From Burkholderia stabilis (lineage in GTDB: Bacteria; Pseudomonadota; Gammaproteobacteria; Burkholderiales; Burkholderiaceae), in contig NZ_CP016442.1 in NCBI RefSeq assembly GCF_001742165.1, positions 1,736,001 through 1,800,000 of the forward strand: a stretch of 64,000 bases of DNA, read 5' to 3'. A program made the translations under genes and the position numbers. Positions 44,730 to 54,789 of this stretch are shown piece by piece (the first letter of the stretch is position 1; each line of letters opens with the position of its first letter). The notes under the pieces were generated by a model. That model made no database searches. It saw nothing but the letters and a program-made list of their open reading frames with translations, and was not told the DNA's origin.

Positions 44730-44995
44730 ACAGTTCTTATCTAATTGAGTTATGAAGGCCCAACGCACTCGAGCAAATCGTAAACAAAATGGCGACGCCA
44801 CCTTGCCGCTCGACACCCACGCCCTTCTTCTGACACCCTGCTCCAACAGCGTGACGTCAGTGACGGCACATGCCCCCGTTCGGTTGCACGGGCGCACGTG
44901 TGCGCGTCATCTGTACCAACGACACACGGCACTCCTCAATGCTGATCCGGACAACGCATACGAGGAACGCCTGACGTCGATCAAGCCATGCCCCT

Positions 44996-45565
44996 TCAGA
45001 GAGATCCCGCTTCCGGTCCGGAATCCATCAAAAACTGAATGACATCGCGCGGATTGCGGACGACAGCGTTTGCCGTTGTCGCCACCCGGGACACGTCCTT
45101 GTCGCATACGAGGAGAGTCGTCCCGACACCCGCAGTCAACCCGGCCTGAATATCGGACTCCTTATCCCCCACGAGCAACGACGCCCCGAGGTCAAGATCG
45201 AAATCCCGCTGGGCCGCCAGGATCATCCCGGGATTCGGCTTCCTGAAATCGGACTCGACCTTATACTTGCCAACGCCGTGCTCGGGATGCGTCGGACAAA
45301 AGTACACGCCATCGATCGGCGCGCCTTCCGTCGCGAAAACCCCCTTCATCCAGTCGGACAAGCGGAAAAAGTCGTCTTCCGAATAGTAGCCGCGCCCGAT
45401 GCCCGCCTGGTTGGTCACCACGACGCTTAAGTACCCCAACGCCTTGGCGGCTCTGGCAAGATCGAAAATCCCGTCCAGAAAGACAAAATTCTCGATCTTG
45501 AAAACATAGCCGTCGTCGCGATTGATGACACCATCACGATCCAGAAACAACGCGCGATTCTTCAC
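44996..45565 (-). CDS. wcbN: WcbN, heptose 1,7-bisphosphate phosphatase (GmhB-like, HAD)
   Basis: The 189-residue HAD phosphatase has catalytic DRDGVIN (LFLDRDGVI at residues 6-14), [11 protein letters not shown], the zinc-loop region CPTHPEHG, and [20 protein letters not shown]. It removes the 7-phosphate from D-glycero-D-manno-heptose 1,7-bisphosphate on the route to GDP-heptose. GTG start at 45565 overlaps the wcbM stop (GTGA). The zinc loop lacks some of the Cys residues typical of GmhB. After this gene lies a 266-base gap (44730-44995) before wcbO with no clear feature. Confidence 0.9.
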   Translation of the reverse strand: MKNRALFLDRDGVINRDDGYVFKIENFVFLDGIFDLARAAKALGYLSVVVTNQAGIGRGYYSEDDFFRLSDWMKGVFATEGAPIDGVYFCPTHPEHGVGKYKVESDFRKPNPGMILAAQRDFDLDLGASLLVGDKESDIQAGLTAGVGTTLLVCDKDVSRVATTANAVVRNPRDVIQFLMDSGPEAGSL

Positions 45566-46254
45566 TTGCAGATTCCAGAAAGTTCATCTTGGGCGCGGTA
45601 AAAATCCTCCGGAATCCCGATATCGATAAACTGCCCGCGCGTGACGAAGACATCGAACCTGCGAGACTGGACAGCGGACGCCATGAAGTCGGCCTCGAAC
45701 GAGAACTTCTCCGCCGTCTCGCCAGCAAGAATGTCCTTCGGCAGAACATAACAACCGGCATTGATCAGGCCTGGCCCCGAAATGCCTTTTTCGGCAAACC
45801 CGGTCACCCGCCCATCGTCGACGACGAGACTGCCGTATCGTCCAGTATCCGGCACTTGTCGAGCCACGATCGTCGGAAAGCCGCTGCCCTGCCAATCGGC
45901 CTCCAGTTCGTCAACTTCGAGATCCAGATACGTATCACCGTTGAAAACGAACGCGTGGTCGCCCTCGCAGTATGGCAACGTTGCCTTCAGCGCGCCCCCG
46001 GTACCCAACGGAGCGCTTTCGACCGAATACGCCAGGTCGATTCCGGCGAAGCGATCGCCAAAATGGGCTACGATTTTCTCCGCCATGAAACCAACGGACA
46101 GGACCACCCTGGAAAATCTCTTTTCGCTCAAACGCGTCAGGAGAATTTCAAGAAATGGCCTGCCGGCAATCGGCGCCATCGGCTTGGGAACGTCGGAAAC
46201 AACCGTGCGCAACCGCGTACCGAACCCCCCAGCCAGGATGATCGCTTCCCTCAT
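45562..46254 (-). CDS. hddC: WcbM/HddC, D-glycero-D-manno-heptose 1-phosphate guanylyltransferase
   Basis: A 230-residue nucleotidyltransferase with the signature [21 protein letters not shown] at the start, [10 protein letters not shown] (metal-binding GD) and [13 protein letters not shown]. It adds GMP from GTP to heptose 1-phosphate. The domain family is that of HddC and sugar-1-phosphate guanylyltransferases. It lies directly after gmhA (one base between) and before wcbN. Confidence 0.9.
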   Translation of the reverse strand: MREAIILAGGFGTRLRTVVSDVPKPMAPIAGRPFLEILLTRLSEKRFSRVVLSVGFMAEKIVAHFGDRFAGIDLAYSVESAPLGTGGALKATLPYCEGDHAFVFNGDTYLDLEVDELEADWQGSGFPTIVARQVPDTGRYGSLVVDDGRVTGFAEKGISGPGLINAGCYVLPKDILAGETAEKFSFEADFMASAVQSRRFDVFVTRGQFIDIGIPEDFYRAQDELSGICK

Positions 46255-46255
46255 T

Positions 46256-46849
46256 TCACTGCTTCCCGAAGATGGCGTTCTCGACCAGCCCGCAAACGAT
46301 ATGCCCGAGAACCAGATGCCCCTCCTGGATCTTGGGCGTGTCCGGCGACGGAACTTCGAGCAGCAAGTCGCACAGCTCGCGCATTTCTCCACCGCGATTG
46401 CCGGTGAAGCCAACGCACGTCATTCCTTTTGCCTTTGCTTCACGGAACGCTGCCAGGATGTTCGGTGATCGTCCGGACGTCGAATAACCGATCAGGACAT
46501 CGCCCTTGTTGCCGAGCGCCTGCACCTGGCGGGAAAACAGCTTCTCATAGCCATAATCGTTACCGATCGCCGTGAGAATGGACGTATCCGTCGTCAACGC
46601 CACCGCCGGCAGCCCGGGGCGGTCGAACGCGAACCGGCTGACAAACTCCCCTGCAATATGCTGTGCATCCGCGGCACTTCCGCCGTTACCGGCGAGCAAC
46701 ACCTTGCCACCTTGGGAGATGGATGCGATGCAGGTGTCGGCAACTTTCTGAACCGTCGCAAGCAACTGGTCGTCTGCAAGCATCGCAGCCATCACCCGCT
46801 GGGCCTCTGCAATACTGTCCGTGATGTACGTCAATTCGCGATTCTCCAT
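46256..46849 (-). CDS. gmhA: Sedoheptulose 7-phosphate isomerase GmhA
   Basis: The 197-residue SIS-domain enzyme shows GNGGSAADAQHIAGEFVSRF (active-site region), GYSTSGRSPNI and a C-terminal EGHLVLGHIVCGLVE helix with the metal-binding His. It converts sedoheptulose 7-phosphate to manno-heptose 7-phosphate, the first step to GDP-heptose. Its start overlaps the hddA end by 19 bases. Confidence 0.95.
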   Translation of the reverse strand: MENRELTYITDSIAEAQRVMAAMLADDQLLATVQKVADTCIASISQGGKVLLAGNGGSAADAQHIAGEFVSRFAFDRPGLPAVALTTDTSILTAIGNDYGYEKLFSRQVQALGNKGDVLIGYSTSGRSPNILAAFREAKAKGMTCVGFTGNRGGEMRELCDLLLEVPSPDTPKIQEGHLVLGHIVCGLVENAIFGKQ

Positions 46850-47871
46850 GCCTGCGTCCCGTTCTTCGTAAAGTGGCAGTTGCTAACTTGTCCGTCGTAT
46901 TCGCCAAGCGTCCTGATCAGGTCCATGCGCTTTTCGGTCGGTACGAAAAACAGCATGAAGCCGCCGCCGCCCGCGCCCGAGACCTTTCCTGCCTGAGCGC
47001 CGGAACGCATGGCCGCGTCGTAAATCTCGTCGATATGTGCGTTCGAAACGGTTCGGGCCGAATTCTTCTTGTTGTCCCAACCCAGGCGCATCGAAGCGAC
47101 AAAGGACTTGAAGTCGCCCTTCAGCAACGCCTCTTTCATGACGAGCGCTTCACGCTTGATACCGTGCATCGCCTCGATTGCCGCGGTCTTCTGCGACACC
47201 ACGTTGTCGCTCTGGTCCTGAATGATCTTTGCCGACTCGCGCGACACGCCGGTGTAAAAAAGGACCAGCGACGCCTCGAGTTCACAAAGAATCCAGTTCT
47301 TGATTCGCAACGGATTCACGATCGTGCGTTCTTGCTCGTAGAACTCCATGAAATTGAAGCCGCCGAACGTTGCCGAATATTGATCCTGGCGTCCCCCGGC
47401 CAACCCGCAATCGACGCGTTCAATGCGATAAGCCAGTTGCGCAATCGCGTAGTCATCCAGCGCCAGATTCAGCAACTCGACAAACGCCTTGATCATCACG
47501 ACAACCAGCGTCGACGACGACCCCAAGCCGGAACCTGCAGGCGCATCGCAGAACGTACTCAGTTCAAGCGGAATCGGCTTGCCATGGTTGTAGTTCCGGA
47601 TCATGTAGTTGTACACCGCCTTATGCAGGTCCAGCGTACCGTTCAGCTCCAGTGGCTCTGAAATAAGCTTGTGTTTTTCTACCTGCTGATCCGTCGAGAC
47701 GAACCGCACGGCCGGTATCGTGAGCGTCTTGATCACTGCATATGCATAGCGATCAATGGTCGCATTCAGGACGTAGCCTCCGAATGTATCGGCGTAGGGA
47801 GCTACGTCGGTCCCCCCTCCCGCCAGGCCCAACCGCAGCGGGGCCCGTGCGCGAATGATTGTCGGATTCAT
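46831..47871 (-). CDS. hddA: WcbL/HddA, D-glycero-D-manno-heptose 7-phosphate kinase
   Basis: A 346-residue GHMP kinase: RAPLRLGLAGGGTDVAPYAD at the N-terminus, the ATP loop PAGSGLGSSSTLVV (about residue 110) and the C-terminal motif KVSGAGGGGFMLFFV. It phosphorylates C1 of heptose 7-phosphate. With GmhA, WcbN and HddC it completes the GDP-heptose route, all adjacent here. Confidence 0.94.
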   Translation of the reverse strand: MNPTIIRARAPLRLGLAGGGTDVAPYADTFGGYVLNATIDRYAYAVIKTLTIPAVRFVSTDQQVEKHKLISEPLELNGTLDLHKAVYNYMIRNYNHGKPIPLELSTFCDAPAGSGLGSSSTLVVVMIKAFVELLNLALDDYAIAQLAYRIERVDCGLAGGRQDQYSATFGGFNFMEFYEQERTIVNPLRIKNWILCELEASLVLFYTGVSRESAKIIQDQSDNVVSQKTAAIEAMHGIKREALVMKEALLKGDFKSFVASMRLGWDNKKNSARTVSNAHIDEIYDAAMRSGAQAGKVSGAGGGGFMLFFVPTEKRMDLIRTLGEYDGQVSNCHFTKNGTQAWRIAN

Positions 47872-47886
47872 TGGTTGTTTATATTT

Positions 47887-48900
47887 CTATCGGGTCAAGA
47901 ATTTCTCGCCAGCGGAAATCCTGGCGCGCCAGTAATTCAACAAATCTTCCATCGTCTTCTCAAACGAGATCTCGGGCTTCCAGCCGGTGATTGCCTCGAA
48001 TTTCTGCGTATTGGGAACCTGCAAATCTGCATCGATCGGGCGCAGGCGCTCCGGATCCGTTTCGACCCGGATGACGTCCTTGGAGGTCGACATCGAGACC
48101 AGGGTATCCAGCATCTGGCCAACCGTGCAGGAATACGTGCCGCCGATGTTGTAATAGGCGCCCGGAATCGGGTTGATCGTCACGAGCATGTAATAGGCCC
48201 GAACCGCATCTCGCACGTCGGCGAACGTCCGCAGCGAGTCGAGATTGCCGGTCTTGACGATCGGCGGGATCAGTCCGCGCTCGATCATCGCGATCTGCTT
48301 GGCGAATGTCGATTCGGCAAACACGTCGCCGCGACGCGGGCCGGTATGCGTGAACATCCGCGTGGTCATCACGGTCATGTTGTACGCTTCGGCGTAGTAC
48401 CGCCCGATCAGGTCCGTACCTACCTTGGAGATTGCATACGGCGATGCCGGGTGGAACGTGCACTCCTCATCGATCGGCAATTTTTCGCGCGGCACGCGCC
48501 CGAACACTTCCGACGACGCGCAAACATGCGTTACGGCGTCGATATTGTTCTTGCGCAGCGCTTCCAGCACGTTGGCCGTTCCCTGCACGTTGGTTTCCAG
48601 CGTGTCGAGCGGCGAGTCGAAGCTGGTCTTCGGGTAGCTTTGCGCAGCCAGGTGGAATACGAAATCCGGCGTCGACTGCTTGACGGCTTCGTGAATGGAA
48701 AGGTAATCGCGCAAATCGCCGTAGACCAGACGAATCCTGTTCTTTTCGTTGATACGCGGCAGCAGGTGGGAAATGTTGTCGAGCGGGCTGCGCCAACGGC
48801 ACAGACCGTAGATTTCCCAATCCGTATTCTCCAGAAGGAAATCGGCCAGATGCGACCCCACCATCCCGGTAATACCCGTAATCAAAACACGCTTTGCCAT
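47887..48900 (-). CDS. wcbK: WcbK, GDP-heptose 4,6-dehydratase (GMD-like)
   Basis: The 337-residue extended SDR has the NAD(P) motif TGITGMVGSHLADFL, the GMD family pattern of SSEVFG with catalytic residues, and YAISK. It resembles GDP-mannose 4,6-dehydratase. In this locus it is expected to make GDP-6-deoxy-4-keto-lyxo-heptose from GDP-manno-heptose; WcbJ would then reduce it to the 6-deoxy-heptose of the capsule. Confidence 0.9.
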   Translation of the reverse strand: MAKRVLITGITGMVGSHLADFLLENTDWEIYGLCRWRSPLDNISHLLPRINEKNRIRLVYGDLRDYLSIHEAVKQSTPDFVFHLAAQSYPKTSFDSPLDTLETNVQGTANVLEALRKNNIDAVTHVCASSEVFGRVPREKLPIDEECTFHPASPYAISKVGTDLIGRYYAEAYNMTVMTTRMFTHTGPRRGDVFAESTFAKQIAMIERGLIPPIVKTGNLDSLRTFADVRDAVRAYYMLVTINPIPGAYYNIGGTYSCTVGQMLDTLVSMSTSKDVIRVETDPERLRPIDADLQVPNTQKFEAITGWKPEISFEKTMEDLLNYWRARISAGEKFLTR

Positions 48901-48909
48901 ATCACACCG

Positions 48910-49752
48910 TTAATTAGACAATTCAAGATTAATCGCTTCACCAAGACTGCAAGGGCGCCGCCCCAACAGCCTCTCGAAACGCGCAGAACTTACATTGATG
49001 ATGCGAGGTCGATTTGCGAAGAAATCAGCCTCGGGTTCGCTGAACTCATATTCCAGCTCCGGCACCGCCAGATCTCGGACCTTTTCGACGAAATCCTCTC
49101 GGGCAACCAGTTCCGGCCCGACGAAATTGATCACTCGTTCGTCGACCGTATCCCATCGCTCGATCAGGGAAACGATTCCCTCCACGACGTCGCCCAAATA
49201 CACGACACAGCGCGAAAACGGCCTGAATATGTCAGCCCGTTTCCCTTCTTTCGCGCAACCGAGCAAGTACTGCGTGAACCGGTCACGAAGCGAGAATACG
49301 TAGGAAAGTCGAATCACCTTGACGGCAGCATTCCCTTCAAGCTCCGCCTCCACCTGACGCTTCATCGCACCATAAACACCGGCCGGCGTCAGTTCCGCAT
49401 CTTCGCCCAGCGACTGTTCGCTGGCGCCATAAACCGTATCGCTCGAGAAGAAAATGACGCGAGCACCGCGAGCCACTACGCCATGGATCAACGCCAGGGT
49501 TCCCGTCACGTTCACCTGGAATGCCGTCTCATAGTCCTTTGCGCACGCGTCCGGAGACGATATGGCCGCAGCGACTGCAACGACATCCCCCGCGCTCACT
49601 TGCTCATACGGAAAAGTCTCGGCGCGGGCCAACGAGAAAACAATGTCGGCACCATCGCGCGTCGACGTTCCCAGCGTTCTCCAGCGCCGGCTGCACGCAT
49701 CGTGCAATGTCTTGCCGATGTACCCCGTGCTGCCCACAAGAAATACCTTCAT
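48910..49752 (-). CDS. wcbJ: WcbJ, nucleotide-sugar 4-reductase (RmlD/SDR-like)
   Basis: A 280-residue extended SDR with N-terminal VFLVGSTGYIGKTLHDA, FFSSDTVYG (catalytic Ser/Thr) and GVYGAMKRQVE (Tyr/Lys of YxxxK). It probably reduces the 4-keto intermediate made by WcbK. It lies nine bases before wcbK and overlaps wcbI by four. Confidence 0.85.
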   Translation of the reverse strand: MKVFLVGSTGYIGKTLHDACSRRWRTLGTSTRDGADIVFSLARAETFPYEQVSAGDVVAVAAAISSPDACAKDYETAFQVNVTGTLALIHGVVARGARVIFFSSDTVYGASEQSLGEDAELTPAGVYGAMKRQVEAELEGNAAVKVIRLSYVFSLRDRFTQYLLGCAKEGKRADIFRPFSRCVVYLGDVVEGIVSLIERWDTVDERVINFVGPELVAREDFVEKVRDLAVPELEYEFSEPEADFFANRPRIINVSSARFERLLGRRPCSLGEAINLELSN

Positions 49753-50684
49753 GATTCAAAAGCCCTGCGCAGTGCCGTGCGAACCCATCCACGATTCGCG
49801 ACGACACGATCAAAGAAGGCAGACACCTCATCCTTCGACGAGCGCCCAAACCAGTCGAACTGTTCCAGAAGATACGGTTCGTAGGCCTTCTTTTTGTAAA
49901 GCACCTGGTACTCGTTCATTCTGTTCAATTCCGAGAAATCGAAGCAATCTCGGTATATCGGGTACAAGGATATTTTGGTGACATCCAAGGGATCAAGACC
50001 CTGATCGAAGCTGATATCCGAGTACGTATAGCCCATCGCCAACATGCATCGCGTTGCGATTTCTCGCATCAGCGTCGCGGTCGGGTGATTCATCGTGTAG
50101 AACAACCGCTTCTGACGATAATTGGCCAGGATGAAATCAGTGACAGAAATGTCGATCTGCTTTCCGCCGTCGTTCTCACCGACTTCTCGCGACTTCAGTT
50201 CGTCAACACACCAGTTTTCAATTTCGTCGATATCGAGGCGCAGTGACGCGCCAATCTCTTCGAGGTGTCGGAGGTAGGTATCCGTGTCGACATCCATGAC
50301 GACGGCCCCCGCAATCAACGCATCGACATAGCCTTCCGGATGGGGTGGCAGGCCGTACGGCGAATTAACGGTGGGATGATAGCCTTCCCAATGCATGTAT
50401 TGCACCGACAACGCGACACTACCCGGCGACATACTGTTTCTGAGGAATACGGACGAGAATTTCTCTCCCCGATACCCCTCCGAGACAGGTTGATAGAGAA
50501 ATAGATCGAGCTTCGGTATCGTTTCCGCAAGATGGCGATCGATCTGCTCTTCGCTGGCGACAAAGCACGGCTCCATCTCCACCAGTTCCCAGTCACGGAC
50601 GAATGCCGGGCAACTGTTCAGCACCTTGGCTAACGCCGGCGCCTGACATGAGCCGTACACCGAATATTTCTTTCGTTGTGCCAT
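49749..50684 (-). CDS. wcbI: WcbI, capsule polysaccharide acetyltransferase-like protein
   Basis: A 311-residue protein starting MAQRKKYSVYGSCQAPALAKVL; GSCQ and the later YTMNHPT match WcbI family proteins. B. pseudomallei WcbI has been studied structurally as a CoA-binding enzyme thought to acetylate the heptose. There is no signal peptide. ATG 50684 has GGAG upstream; a TTG one codon earlier is not favoured. Confidence 0.85.
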   Translation of the reverse strand: MAQRKKYSVYGSCQAPALAKVLNSCPAFVRDWELVEMEPCFVASEEQIDRHLAETIPKLDLFLYQPVSEGYRGEKFSSVFLRNSMSPGSVALSVQYMHWEGYHPTVNSPYGLPPHPEGYVDALIAGAVVMDVDTDTYLRHLEEIGASLRLDIDEIENWCVDELKSREVGENDGGKQIDISVTDFILANYRQKRLFYTMNHPTATLMREIATRCMLAMGYTYSDISFDQGLDPLDVTKISLYPIYRDCFDFSELNRMNEYQVLYKKKAYEPYLLEQFDWFGRSSKDEVSAFFDRVVANRGWVRTALRRAFES

Positions 50685-50701
50685 CAACCGATCTCCGTAC
50701 G

Positions 50702-52498
50702 TTAAGCGACCTGAGCGTCTGCCCAGCGCATGAGGCTGACGTAGTCGCTGCTTTTCCGAATGTCGCCGAAGCGCTCCGCAAACTCGGTAGAACGGAGCAT
50801 GGCCAAAATCATTTCCTTCCTCGATAGCGTTTCCGACGCCAACTTCTCGGCGTAGTCGCGAAGGCCGGCGAGATCAGGATCGCGACACAGCAGCTTCTTG
50901 TACCCGATATACGCGAAGTGCTCGCTGATCGGGCACTTCAGCTTTGTCCAGAACGAGGTGTCCAGCACCGGAGCCGATGCAGTCGAATACAACGACAACC
51001 CGTCCGCCTCCAACTCGGCATCCTGAACATCGCTTGCCGACAACTCGAGAAGGCTGTCAACCAACGGCCGATAGGGCTGGGTCAGGAAGGACAGGTAGTG
51101 ATGTCGCGCATCCCCGGGAATCAGGGAAAGCGCCTGCGACGACGCATGGGAAACGAAGCCGTCCAGCACGCCCCAGATGGATTGGGTCTTCGAGTAGTTT
51201 TCGGGATGCCGTGTATCGATGGTCGCTCCGGAAACACCCAGGGGCCGCAATGCATCGAAATTCCGCTGCTGGAAAGCCTTCAAATACTCGCGATTCTCAA
51301 AGACAAACTCGAACAGTTCCCGCGCATAACGGGCGCAATCGTACTCCAGTGCTGCCGCGCGGCCTTGCAGGCCCACTTCTCGACGTTCGGCAACACCGTT
51401 CAGGAGACGTTCGAATACGCGCTGAAGTTCGTTGAAATCAGCCGTACTATGCACTTTATATGCGACGTCGTCACTCAAATCAGCATAACAACCCGTGTCG
51501 TAGCAGATCACCGGCTTGCCAGCTGCGAGCTGTTCGATCAGCGACCCCGACTGTCCCTCGGTATTGGGCTGCCGGAGGTTGACGAACACGTCGGCCTCAA
51601 CCTGAAGCGCATACAGTTCGGTATCGCTGACTGAACCGCGAAACTCGACGCAATGACCAAGATCGCCGTCAGCGCACAGGCGTCGCAGATACTGATCGTA
51701 TTCGGGTGAAGCACCGCCGCAAAGGATAAGTCGCGCTTCCTTCTTCAGGCGCTCCGAATGACCGAAGACGCGCAGGACCCGGTCGATGCACTTGCTCGGC
51801 GACATATGGCCGAACGCTGCAAAAACGACCTTGCCACCCGCCTTTTCGCGAACCTTGTAGAAGGTGTCGATCACCTCTTCGGAAGGTACACGTTTGAGAT
51901 CGTACGGATTCCGTGACCTCAGAATCGGACCGGCGAAGTGCGGCTTCAGCTGGCTTTCAAAAAACTTCGAATGCACCACACACGCCGAGGCGAGCCCGGA
52001 AAAGACTTCGAACATCGGGAACGAAGCCACCGACGGCGAATCCCAGCCGCCGCGCACACCTCCTGCATAGCTCAGCGCGCTGGAATGACAGGCTCGCACG
52101 CCATCCTTGCCATATAACGCGGCAAGCAGCCAATAGTACAGGTCGGGCTTTTGCTTGCGATTGAAGAGGTCGTTGACGATCCCGTGCTGCATCACGAAAT
52201 CGTGTAGCACGACGATACCCGGCAACTTCTTCAGGCACTGGAAGATCGAGTAGTGATTCTCTTCGTTGTTGCCCAGGTTATAAATCACCGCATCGAATTC
52301 GCGGGCGACCGACTCCATGTCCATATCACTGTCAATGATACGAACGTCGACGTCTTCAACCTCATACGGCTGGTGTACGGCGTGCCATTGATAGAAGACC
52401 GTGACGTCGAAGTAGTCTTTCAGACATTCGACGACAGCCTTCGACATGAAGCCAGGGCCGCATGCCGCATGAAACGGAGTAAAAAATGCAAGCTTCAT
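50702..52498 (-). CDS. wcbH: WcbH, family 1 glycosyltransferase with C-terminal DUF4214-like tail
   Basis: A 598-residue protein. Residues 1-380 are a GT-B glycosyltransferase with VVFAAFGHMSPSKCIDRVLR and NLRQPNTEGQSGSLIEQLAAG (donor-site Glu). After a helical linker, the final 60 residues (FAYIGYKKLLCRDPDLAGLR and on, then RSTEFAERFG) match the DUF4214 pattern. It probably builds the heptan chain or its primer at the inner membrane. It overlaps wcbG by four bases. Confidence 0.85.
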   Translation of the reverse strand: MKLAFFTPFHAACGPGFMSKAVVECLKDYFDVTVFYQWHAVHQPYEVEDVDVRIIDSDMDMESVAREFDAVIYNLGNNEENHYSIFQCLKKLPGIVVLHDFVMQHGIVNDLFNRKQKPDLYYWLLAALYGKDGVRACHSSALSYAGGVRGGWDSPSVASFPMFEVFSGLASACVVHSKFFESQLKPHFAGPILRSRNPYDLKRVPSEEVIDTFYKVREKAGGKVVFAAFGHMSPSKCIDRVLRVFGHSERLKKEARLILCGGASPEYDQYLRRLCADGDLGHCVEFRGSVSDTELYALQVEADVFVNLRQPNTEGQSGSLIEQLAAGKPVICYDTGCYADLSDDVAYKVHSTADFNELQRVFERLLNGVAERREVGLQGRAAALEYDCARYARELFEFVFENREYLKAFQQRNFDALRPLGVSGATIDTRHPENYSKTQSIWGVLDGFVSHASSQALSLIPGDARHHYLSFLTQPYRPLVDSLLELSASDVQDAELEADGLSLYSTASAPVLDTSFWTKLKCPISEHFAYIGYKKLLCRDPDLAGLRDYAEKLASETLSRKEMILAMLRSTEFAERFGDIRKSSDYVSLMRWADAQVA

Positions 52499-53436
52499 TG
52501 CAGTGCGTCCATCAAAATTTTGTCCGGGCTGTAACGCCTCATCTGATGAAGGTGCAGACTTTCGCCGAACGCCTCCGGCGGCAGCACCCCGCTCGCGAAC
52601 ATCCCGGCAATCTGGCCAACGAAATCGACATCATCGGTTTCAAACCCGGTCACTTCATTCACGAAGTAGCGCTCGTCGATCGACGAGCGGTAGAACACGA
52701 CGGGTCGCAACAGTGCCGCCGCCAGAGACAGACGCTGAAAACTGAGTCGCGCATCCAGTCCGATTCCCGCATACAACAGGCTACGGGACAATGCCACCTC
52801 AAAAGCATCAAACTCCCGGACGACCTTCGGTTTCAACACGACACGCTCACCGATTCCGACCATGCGCTCGCAGACCTGCCTGTTGGCGGAAAACACCAGC
52901 AATTCTTCGATGCCGGGCTGCCCCAAAGCATCAAGACAAGCAATCAGTTCGTCATCCGTCATGTCGACATTGCCGACTTCCACTGCGATCATGCGACCAT
53001 ATTCGCCGGGCAGTTCGCCAACCTTGCTGGTCAACGGGAACGGCAGTACCTCGATCCGCTCCACGCGTGTAGCAAGTTCACTCTTCGCAATGGTGTCGTT
53101 CACAAATACCCGCTCACCACGGAGCGACCCGACGTTCATTGCGCCCGCAAAAAGGTGTTTGAATCGAATGAACACGCTCGGCGCTTCCTTTGCCGCGCCC
53201 ATGCCCGATTCGTTGAGCCAGTAGACAATCTTCTCCGAATCGGACGGTCGATAATGCGCGGTCAGGGAAATGACCGACTCGTTCGATCGAATCGACCGCT
53301 CAGCGGCGTGAGCATTTTTCGCCTCATTGAGCGACAGGATGCGCACGCGGCGGCCACCGACCGTTATGCGACCGGCAAGATAGGAGGCCACTGCCTCGGA
53401 ACCCTCAACATCCTGGTCTATCACGATTTTTATCAT
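52495..53436 (-). CDS. wcbG: WcbG, capsule biosynthesis protein of unknown function
   Basis: A 313-residue cytoplasmic-looking protein with no signal or membrane segment and no motif I recognise. The N-terminus (MIKIVIDQDVEGSEAVASYLAG) reads like an alpha/beta nucleotide-type fold. Position between wcbF and wcbH and size match wcbG of the B. pseudomallei locus. It could be a divergent glycosyltransferase (the pattern LLVFSANRQVCERMVGIG might be a GT-B linker). Confidence 0.72.
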   Translation of the reverse strand: MIKIVIDQDVEGSEAVASYLAGRITVGGRRVRILSLNEAKNAHAAERSIRSNESVISLTAHYRPSDSEKIVYWLNESGMGAAKEAPSVFIRFKHLFAGAMNVGSLRGERVFVNDTIAKSELATRVERIEVLPFPLTSKVGELPGEYGRMIAVEVGNVDMTDDELIACLDALGQPGIEELLVFSANRQVCERMVGIGERVVLKPKVVREFDAFEVALSRSLLYAGIGLDARLSFQRLSLAAALLRPVVFYRSSIDERYFVNEVTGFETDDVDFVGQIAGMFASGVLPPEAFGESLHLHQMRRYSPDKILMDALQ

Positions 53437-53445
53437 TTCTTTTAC

Positions 53446-54768
53446 CTAAACGCTGTAAGACTGCAAGCGCAATAGAAGCACGCCGACGTCGCGCGTCCCA
53501 TCTTCCGCCCGCACAAGCGGAGTAGCCAATTTCATCGTGTGCAACATCCTGCCGGCAAACGTGGCGCCAACGGGAAAAACGAGGCGCAGACGTTGGACCG
53601 AGCCCTCCGTGCTGAAGGCGTGCTGCACAGCCGACATGTCGTTTAAAGTGAAGTGCCCCGGCGTCAGTGCCTCATGCGATACGCTATCGATATAGTCGAC
53701 CTCGATCACAACGTGGCTGTCACGCCCTGCGCGAAGCGGAATCTCCCACACGGCCCGAGGTTCCAACCCTGTCCAACGCCCGAGAACATCCGTGCCGCAT
53801 GGCAGCCGGGTGGATTCGAGGAAATGCAAACCGCGGGCGCCGACTGCGGTCGTCATGTCGAACACGTGGAAATCGCCAGCATTGCCAATGTCGCGCGTGT
53901 CCTTGTCGGCAAGATACTCAAAGGCGCACTCGACAAGCCTCTGGTAGCTCACGTCGAAACGGCGATTGAATTCCTTGACTGCAAATTCGTACAACTCGAT
54001 ATCCATCAAGTTGTAATCGCGCAGGATGCCGGCTTCTTCAGACGTGGTATTGTAGCCGCTGCTAAACGAAGTTTTCTTCGGATTTCGATTAGTCAGCAGC
54101 GTCTCGCTCCGCTCCCATGGGCGAATACCAAGCGTATGCGCAAGAATCAACAAAGAACGGTCGAATTGTTCGGTCAGACCGAAGAAATGGAAATACTCGA
54201 CAAGGTTGCGCTTGGCCTCTGCGACGAGCGCAGCGTCATAGTATCCACGCTCCTTCTTCCAATCGGCACGAGGCGCAAGGTAGCGCGTCATCATGTTTTG
54301 CGCGCTATCGGAAATCACCAGATTATCCGAACTCACGAACTCGCACAGCGACATCTCGGACGCCATCTTCAGCGCGTCAATCACATCCGGGTTGGTCTCA
54401 TTGCGTCCGACCCAGGCATCCGCATAACGCGAAGAATCATGCCAGTTGTGGTATTGCGAAATACAGCGCTGCACCGGATCACGGAGAAAAGTCAAGCGCG
54501 TTGCATCACCGAAATGTCGGCGCAACGCATCAAAACTGAAATGCCCGACAAAGAGTCCGTAGCGACGCGCTTCATCGGCCATCGCCTCGTCGAGTTCGTA
54601 ATCCAACGCCGCATTGCATACCTCGTCGTCACGATAGAGCGTACGGAGTATCTGGTTGAACGACGATCCCGCTGTTTTAGGAATGTGATGAAACACCATC
54701 TGGCCCGACAGCCGCTCCCGACTGCGAGCCGTGCCACGAAACGAATAATCTACAGTGCGCTCACGCAT
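53446..54768 (-). CDS. wcbF: WcbF, sulfotransferase-like protein
   Basis: The 440-residue protein has the sulfotransferase 5'-phosphosulfate loop HHIPKTAGSSFNQIL (about residues 27-41) and the 3'-phosphate motif TFLRDPVQRCISQYH (about 93-107). A beta-rich C-terminal domain (about 290-440) follows with no known name. Type I capsule is not known to be sulfated, so the true donor may differ. It belongs with wcbE and wcbG in one transcript. Confidence 0.82.
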   Translation of the reverse strand: MRERTVDYSFRGTARSRERLSGQMVFHHIPKTAGSSFNQILRTLYRDDEVCNAALDYELDEAMADEARRYGLFVGHFSFDALRRHFGDATRLTFLRDPVQRCISQYHNWHDSSRYADAWVGRNETNPDVIDALKMASEMSLCEFVSSDNLVISDSAQNMMTRYLAPRADWKKERGYYDAALVAEAKRNLVEYFHFFGLTEQFDRSLLILAHTLGIRPWERSETLLTNRNPKKTSFSSGYNTTSEEAGILRDYNLMDIELYEFAVKEFNRRFDVSYQRLVECAFEYLADKDTRDIGNAGDFHVFDMTTAVGARGLHFLESTRLPCGTDVLGRWTGLEPRAVWEIPLRAGRDSHVVIEVDYIDSVSHEALTPGHFTLNDMSAVQHAFSTEGSVQRLRLVFPVGATFAGRMLHTMKLATPLVRAEDGTRDVGVLLLRLQSYSV

Positions 54769-54789
54769 ATGCCATTGCCTTCTCGAACC

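Noticed and set aside
44752..45042. Possible small plus-strand gene between wcbO and wcbN
   Set aside because: Low-complexity composition, no ribosome site, and it overlaps the end of wcbN in antisense; not supported.
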